Source: Phyto melanocephala (lineage: Eukaryota > Arthropoda > Insecta > Diptera > Rhinophoridae). From it: DNA of 64,000 nt. The notes under the pieces are model-generated. The model did no database searches and was not told where the DNA came from. It saw only the letters and a list, made by a program, of their open reading frames with translations. Positions within the stretch are counted from its first letter, which is position 1. Each line of letters begins with the position of its first letter. Where the stretch lies: NCBI GenBank assembly GCA_941918925.1, contig OW799237.1, forward strand, positions 109,090,515-109,154,514, written 5' to 3'. Positions 57,317 through 64,000 of this stretch are shown here, one piece after another. The position numbers and the translations under genes were made by a program.

Positions 57317-57860
57317 TGAGAGAGAGAGAAAGAGAGTGTGTCTCTTCTTTAATTATTTAATTTATATTACATTTTTTATAATGAAGATTTACATATAACA
57401 ATATATATGTACATATGTATGTATGTACCTACACGTCGTTTATAAATATACACTGTATTTAATACAGATTAAAAACGTTTCAATTTGTTATAATAGAAAA
57501 TATTTTAAGAAAATGTATTAAAAGCAAGCGAACGCGCGTTTTAGATTTAAAATTTAACACATTGCCACTCAAAGTACGATCAACAACTGTTTGACTGTGC
57601 TACCGTAACAGTATTTGTTTAGATCATACTATATGAACACACAGATACACTGCATATAACATAAGTACATATCTACACATACCCATACACACACGACCAA
57701 ATCATCAGACAACAACGTATGAAATGAATTGGTTGGTGTAGTCAGTCGGACTAGACGTCAGTCTGGTAGTGTACCTCTTTGCCAACAACAAAAGCAATCG
57801 AACCAGTCAAACCAACCAACCAACAGGTCTATAAAGTTTAACTAAGGAGACAGACACTCA
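57317..57860. promoter_or_regulatory. Candidate promoter/regulatory block: (GA)n run and GC-richer island
   Basis: A GAGAGAGAGAAAGAGAG run at 57317-57334 could bind GAGA factor. 57500-57860 is less AT-rich and holds CGAACGCGCG, two TCAGTC initiator-like words (57742 and 57758) and AACAACAAAAG. No TATA or downstream element was found at the right spacing, and the served gene is unknown; the schnurri-like gene is the obvious candidate. Confidence 0.2.
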
Positions 57861-58569
57861 GGCAAAGATACAACAGAAATGCTTACAAATGTATACAACA
57901 TACGTATGTACATACATACATATGTATATCCATACATACAGTACATGTGCACACTGAGCACAGTAAATTCGAGCAATCAAGCAGTTAATTTAATGAACAA
58001 TACACACACACGTACTATGTATTTGAATGATCAGTGTTGCCATATTGGTGTATTATTGAGTATAAACTAAGTGTCATCAAATATATTTTAAAAATTGAAA
58101 AATTTATAGAAGAGTTTTCTATAAATAAAAGTAAATTATTTGCATAGAACATTTTCTGGCAATCCTCTGGTTGCTTTTGATGTTTATATTGTTGTTGTTA
58201 TTGTAGTAGCTGTTGCTTTGCTATTTAATCGAACAGTTTATACAAAAAAATGTTAAGGCATACACGACTGTGTTTGACTGAGAATAGTTCGATTTTTATA
58301 CTGACATATGTTTATATAATGTATGTTTCTATTTATGTATGTATGTATGTGTTATACATATATATGCTTTACAAATAATCAGTCACAAGTCCAAATAATA
58401 CAATAAAATACATACATATGTATGTATGAATGTACAAATCTTCAACTAAAGCACAAAACGCCTTAACTACTATTTTAGTACTGTAAAAGTGAGAAAAACC
58501 ATAGAATATGATTTTTAATGCAAATTCGCAAACAAAATTGTCAATAAAATGGTTATTTTTATTCTTCAT
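57861..58569. other. AT-rich DNA with (TACA)n microsatellites
   Basis: No gene supported. Confidence 0.4.
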
Positions 58570-59225
58570 TATACCCTTCACCTGTGGTGCACAAGGGTAT
58601 ATATAGCTTTGTCATTGCGTTTGCAATTTCTACAATTTTCATTTCCGACCCCATAAAGTATATATTTTCTGAAAGCTTATGAATAGAGGAGTCGATTAAG
58701 CCCTGACCGTCTGTCCGTCTGCCCGTCTGTCCGTGTGTTGGTTGAAATCAACTTTTAGAAGCAACTATATGTTCCTCAGATCTGTATATGGTATCAATCT
58801 CTTGGAAATATCCAGGAATGAATCGCTATTGAAAATTAGCACAATCGCCCCATAACTTTCTGAGATATGAGCAAAAAACCACGACCACCTCGTTTTTTTC
58901 ACAATTACAACAACAACATACATACATACATACATACATGTAAAAAACATACCAAACAAAAAAAATTACAAAAAAAAAATATTAAAAATAAGAAAAAAAA
59001 TAATAAAAAAAAACTACAAAAAAAAATTTTAAAAAAATTAAAAAAAAAATTTTCCTAAAAAATTTTTTTAAAAAATTTAAAAAAAATGTAAAAAAAAATA
59101 ATAAAATACAAATAATATATTAAATAAAATAAAATAAAATTTTTTTGGCTCAGCTGGGATTCGATGCCACATTTATTCTAACGTGTACGTATTCGGCACG
59201 GCCGAATATAGCGCTCTTACTTGTT
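58570..59225 (+). mobile_element. Rearranged DINE-like Helentron (family A, copy 8)
   Basis: The 5' part (58570-58945) is in + orientation and matches the minus fragment at 1440-1655. The middle (about 58946-59184) is in minus orientation: an A-rich core, then GGCTCAGCTGGGATTCGATG. The last 40 bp are again a + strand 3' end with ATTCGGCACGGCCGAAT and CTCTTACTTGTT. Confidence 0.7.
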
Positions 59226-59489
59226 TTTTGTTTGTTTTATATTTTTGTTATATATATTTTAATTATTTTTTTTTTAATTTTTTTAAAATTTTTTTTTTAT
59301 TTTTTTTTTAACATACATACGTAAATTTATAATTTTACAATGGGATGTTTTTATATATGTATGTTTTTTATATGTATGTACGTATTTCATATGGGATAAA
59401 TGGTGATACAAGCTACTGTTATTGCATGACTACACGTTGTGAAGGGTATATAAGATTCGGCATGGCCGAATATAGCGCTCTTACTTGTT
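59226..59489 (+). mobile_element. Extra Helentron 3' module
   Basis: A T-rich core end, ACATACGTAAATTTATAATT, TGCATGACTACACGTTG, a hairpin (ATTCGGCATGGCCGAAT) and CTCTTACTTGTT, directly after the previous 3' end, with no 5' part of its own. Confidence 0.75.
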
Positions 59490-59942
59490 TTTTTTTTGTT
59501 TGTTTCGATGATATATGCGGGAGATTAAAACAATTTTTTTTTGTAGTTAGGACGTTTTGCCTTTTAAGTGACACTATAACATTGTTGAAATTATGCATCA
59601 ATCAAAATTAAAAAAAAAATTAATATCAAAACATGCTTCAAAATTATTCATTCAAAAGTGTTTATGGGATATTTAAAATTTAATTTTATATAAAAGAGAA
59701 AGTAGAGTAGACTGTATGATCGGATATTCATATATCACCTATTAATAGACCAAATTCGCCGGTTTTTCAAAGCGAATGTTTTAAAAATTGACAAGTTCGC
59801 TAGGAAAATATAAAAACTATTGATCAAAATTTTTTTTTTTAATAAGTTATTTCCTATAAATTGAGAATTACCCGAAATGTTGACTATATGAAAATATTTT
59901 AATAAAACAAAATACAAAAATTCTCTTTAAAACAAAATCTTT
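59490..59942. other. AT-rich DNA, nothing recognised
   Basis: No gene or repeat supported. Confidence 0.4.
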
Positions 59943-60856
59943 TTATACCCTTCACACAGTGAAAAAGGGTATATATAGGTTTGTCATTCCGTGTGAAATT
60001 TCTACAATTTTCATTTCCGACCCCATAAAGTATATATTTTCTGAAAGCTTATGAATAGGGGAGTCGATTAAGCGCTGTCAGTCTGACCGTCTGTCCGTGT
60101 GTATGTTGAAATCAACTTTTTGAAGCCCCCCGACATAGGTTGGACTCGGGTAATGTATTAAAATATCAGAAATATTCGGGAGTAGATCGGTATTGAAAAT
60201 CAGAAACATCGGTACATAAACAACTGAGATATGAGCAAAAACCCACGACCACCTCGATTTTTTTTTCACAAAAACAACATTACAACAACAACATACATAC
60301 ATACAAACGTGTATACTGGTTAGGGAAAACGTGGCATCGAATCCTAGCTGAGCCAAAAAAATTTTTTTTTTAATTTTTTTTAAAATTTTTATTTTTTTTT
60401 ATTTTTTATTTAATATATTATATATATTTTTATTTTTTTTTTATTATTTATTTAATATATTATATATATTTTTATTATTTTTTTTTATTTTTTTTTTATT
60501 TTTTATTTAATATATTATATATATTTTTATTTTTTTTTTATTTTTTATTTAATATATTATATATATTTTTATTATTTTTTTTTTTAATTTTTTTTTTTTG
60601 TTTTATATATATTATATATATAATAATTTTTTTTTTAAATTTTTTTTAAATTTTTTTTTTTTTTTTTTTTTGTTTTTTTAACATACATACGTGAATTTAT
60701 AATTTTACAATGGGATGTTTTTATATATGTATGTTTTTATGTATGTACGTATTTCATATGGGATGAAAGGTGACACAAACTACTGTTATTGCATGACTAC
60801 ACGTTGTGAAGGGTATATAAGATTCGACACGGCCGAATATAGCGCTCTTACTTGTT
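59943..60856 (+). mobile_element. DINE-like Helentron with expanded core (family A, copy 9)
   Basis: It has complete 5' and 3' blocks. The core is expanded by about four repeats of TATTTAATATATTATATATA with T-runs (60402-60565), showing tandem growth of the A/T core. Confidence 0.85.
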
Positions 60857-63800
60857 CTTATTTGTCACTTTCACTGACACATTCAAATTTAATATCAGTC
60901 GGAGATTTTACAAATAGATTCTACCGCAGCAACTACGGAAAATTAATTCATCAGTTAGTATTGATTCGTCCGCTGATTATTTTTTTCTTTTTACTTATTT
61001 CAAACTTCAACTGTCAAAGTCCATAGATAAGAAACAATTCTCTCATCTCTCAGTTTTTTAAACGCCAAACTTCATATATTAAAATCATAAACAAAAACAT
61101 TTTTTCGGAACCGCGATAAACAATACTTTTATTTTTGAACTGCGGTTATCTGATGTAGAAATATACCTTGGTAGCAACGTTATCAAAGAAATAGAGAAAT
61201 ATGTCACGAAAAATTTAACATATTTCTATTCAAATTTTAATTTCTATTAGCAGACTAACCGCATTTGAAGCAATAATAATTTTTCCATAGCCCTTTAGGG
61301 ATAAAATGGCCAGAATGTTATAGTCAACATGGTTACTAATTATTTCGCGTCTCAACCAGAAGGCTTTAATATTGCAGACATGTGTTTATTTATGTAGTTT
61401 AATTAGCACGGCGTCATATGTCACACAGCGCACGATATCATTAATTTACTACAATAAACATTTTAACAAACGCTTATGATAGAATCATTAGAATTGTACC
61501 GTTTTACACAATTCATTTTGTCGTTTTATTGTGTGTGTTAAAACGTCGTGTTGCCACTTTTTTTCTATTTACAAAGTAAGTTGATGTTTGGCATTATTAA
61601 ATTAGAAATATATTTTCTTTAGTCACCACGTGCTCTCCGAAGAGACCTTATCAATTAATAATTCCTGTGGTACCAGATAAGTCTCTGGTCAGTTTTGAAA
61701 ATGTTCTTTGACCAGATTTTTATAGCTCCCAAGTTATGGCTCCAAGAAACCAGAGATGTTGGCCCCATCTCTGTACCCCGTATTGACAATACATCTTGAT
61801 CTAAGACTAGCTAAGGAGACATGTCCCCGGCAGAAAGTATCTACAGTACAGTTCTATTAAAGAAGAAGAAGGGAACGAGACTGATCCCCACCTGCATTAC
61901 CGTACAAAAAGTACATATGAACATATTCATACATACATACATACATACATACATATACGTATGTATGTATGTACATATGTAAATGGCCATGTCAATGGTT
62001 AAATATAAATTTTTCATTTCTTATTGTATTCAAACAAAGTTGTAAATGATATTTTTTTTTCTTCGACTTGATTTTGTTTTGCTTTCGTCTATTCCTCATG
62101 CTGAAACACACTAATAATACGTTGGATCTCTAATATGGGCATACATATAAAGAAAGATAGATAGACAGACAGACAGACAGACATACTGTCCATATGGATC
62201 GGATACAGCTGAACTTGGGCGACAGGTTGTAGACATTGTGTTGTCGCCGTTTTCTTTGCTGTGACTACAAACATACTAATAGTAGTATGTTTTTGAAGTA
62301 TGTACCTGGCAGGTATATACATACATTCATACATTCATAAATATATTTTTGATTGTGGATTTGTTGGCATGTATGTATGTACGTAAGCACATGCATAGAT
62401 GGGATTGTAAGTTTGTTTCTGCTTTACTTTGTGTAATTATCATTTTTGAGGGTGTGTCTGTGTGTGTGTGTGTGTGTGTGTGCGCGTTTAATTAAGGTAA
62501 TATTTTTATTTTCTTACAGATACATTCATTTGTACGTAGTTCTAGTCATTGTTATAATTTTGCTGACAATAAAAGGGAATTCCTTTAAATTGTTTCAAAC
62601 GTCTAAATATGTTTCAAAAATAATTCATCATTCCTTGATACCTATGTATATAAGAATTTAAAATTCAAACAATAGCTTTAATTTTTTTTCAATATTTTTT
62701 AAATCTGTTATGAAACCCCTAAAGAGTCTTCTTTCATTGGCGAATATGTCTTTCAATTGTAAATTTTTCATCAACTATGTACCAACAACTTATGTATGAA
62801 TGCTCATACTTACTTACATAGCAACAAACATACATATGTATGTATGTAGATATACTTATATTTTATGTACAGAATATAATGATCGTTTATGTATTGTTTA
62901 TTAAGAAGTCTGAATTAATTTCAATTGAATTGGCCGGGAGGTTAATTGTCTGCTAATAATGCACTCGAAAGTTTAAATTAGAGAGAACTTCAGATTTGTA
63001 TTTTTTTGTTTTATGTATCACAAGATTTGAAGGAAAATTAAATTTTTTTAAAGTGTTTAAATGTTTTTTAAACGTTGAACAGAAGAATATTGTAGAAAAA
63101 ATAAATTTCACAGTGGGTGATATGTCTGGGTTTTTGCAACAAATTTGTTAACTGGAGTGTTCAATTAGAACAATACAAAATAGTTTTAAGTTTTAAAATA
63201 ATAATTTTACCTGATTATTTTTTTGCAAACCAGAAACAGTAATTTTTAAATGTTTCCTAATAATAATCCTTTCACCATTTTTTTAAGAGTTAAAATTTGC
63301 TGTACTAATTGTCGTCATGGTACCTATTTCGGTTTGCTTTAAAGTATAAACTTTATATAAATTGTGTGGACATGAGAATTTTTGACAGCTAAAAACTTAT
63401 GCCGCTCTTGTTAAGGTTTATCGGTAAGGCCTAAAGGTTTTTATATCGTTTGTTTTTATTTTGTAGGCTTGAGTAAAATTATAGCATGTTTCCACGGCAA
63501 CGATATTCGTAATTCGATGTCTTATTTATAATTCAAAGCATAATTACGAACCAAATTACATAATTGTCCCATGCAAAATTTTCAAAGCAAATTACTATTT
63601 TTGTAAGTAATTCATTTGGAATTACCATTCGAATTATAATAAAATCAGCGTCTTCTCTAATTTTTATCGGCAGTTTATCATATACAGCTGTCAAAAAAAA
63701 AAAAAAAAAAAAAACAAAGCGAAGCGAAGCGAAGCGAAATGGAAGCAAAAAAGAAAATTTTAAAGTAAGTTGTTATGTCTAGAAGATTATTGGCCACATT

Positions 63801-64000
63801 AAAATTATTGGATGAGACGAAATTGTGTTTAGAGAGTTTGATGGCGGCACTCTTTCATTTGCTTGCACTTTTTCTATTTTTTGGTACTTAAAAAAATTAT
63901 ATTATTTGCGTAAATTTTTTATAAATTTACAATATTATTACTTACTTTTTGCCTCCATTGATAAAATATTTTTAATTTTCTATATATAATTTTATATTTC
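60857..64000. other. Upstream DNA with simple repeats, no gene recognised
   Basis: 61620-61900 is less AT-rich and lacks an open frame; it may be a decayed retroelement. Simple repeats: (CATA)n 61930-61954, (GATA/GACA)n 62154-62182, (GT)n 62453-62483, an A-run with (GCGAA)n 63687-63740. Confidence 0.45.

Noticed and set aside
61620..61900. Less AT-rich block as a gene
   Set aside because: All frames are broken and no splice-site set gives a coherent product; the composition suggests an old retroelement at most.
1..64000. CRISPR arrays, tRNA or rRNA genes, bacterial operons
   Set aside because: No regularly spaced repeat-spacer structure, tRNA fold or rRNA sequence was seen; the window is eukaryotic nuclear DNA.

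Overview
This window looks like nuclear DNA from a higher fly, most likely a calyptrate (a blowfly, house-fly or stable-fly relative). The DNA is very AT-rich, has dense (TACA)n/(GTAT)n microsatellites, contains a schnurri-type gene, and carries many copies of a DINE-1-like non-autonomous Helentron. The species cannot be named from sequence alone.

Two protein-coding genes are recognisable and they point towards each other. On the + strand, five exons between 1823 and 5383 encode most of a phospholipid-scramblase-family protein. Its 5' end is not identified, and its third intron (2526-5127) is filled by repeats. On the - strand, four exons between 20068 and 10843 join in perfect phase to give 2876 codons of a schnurri/HIVEP (ZAS) zinc-finger transcription factor. 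They carry an N-terminal finger pair, a single C2HC finger, a central finger pair followed by an acidic Ser/Glu-rich stretch, and a C-terminal finger triplet. The first exon found starts mid-codon, so at least one upstream exon is missing. The ~44 kb from 20069 to the window end is therefore read as upstream intron and/or 5' regulatory DNA of this gene.

The rest is mostly transposon debris. It includes: about ten DINE/Helentron copies of one young family (family A), two of them carrying the same nested MITE and two followed by an extra 3' end; an older, longer Helentron-like family with internal ~100-bp repeats (family B); two non-autonomous Helitrons with TC...CTAG ends inserted between A and T; a 5'-truncated LINE with target-site duplications; four degenerate mariner-like elements or remnants and one full-length dead Tc1-like element; pogo-like elements; several TIR/MITE families; and a hammerhead-like motif of the kind seen in Penelope-like elements. 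Nesting gives relative ages, for example family B older than family A, and pogo-like older than the CTAAAGG-type element.

The signals most worth following up are: a ~600-bp TIR element present twice with a conserved ATG-plus-14-codon mini-exon ending at a splice donor; the hitch-hiking MITE inside Helentrons; repeated 3' modules at Helentron ends; a dense cluster of TAGGTAG heptamers at 34440-34910; and small GC-richer islands (33080-33330, 35080-35650, 55798-55885, 57500-57860) that could be exons or regulatory elements of schnurri or nested genes. No RNA genes, CRISPR arrays or intact transposase genes were seen.
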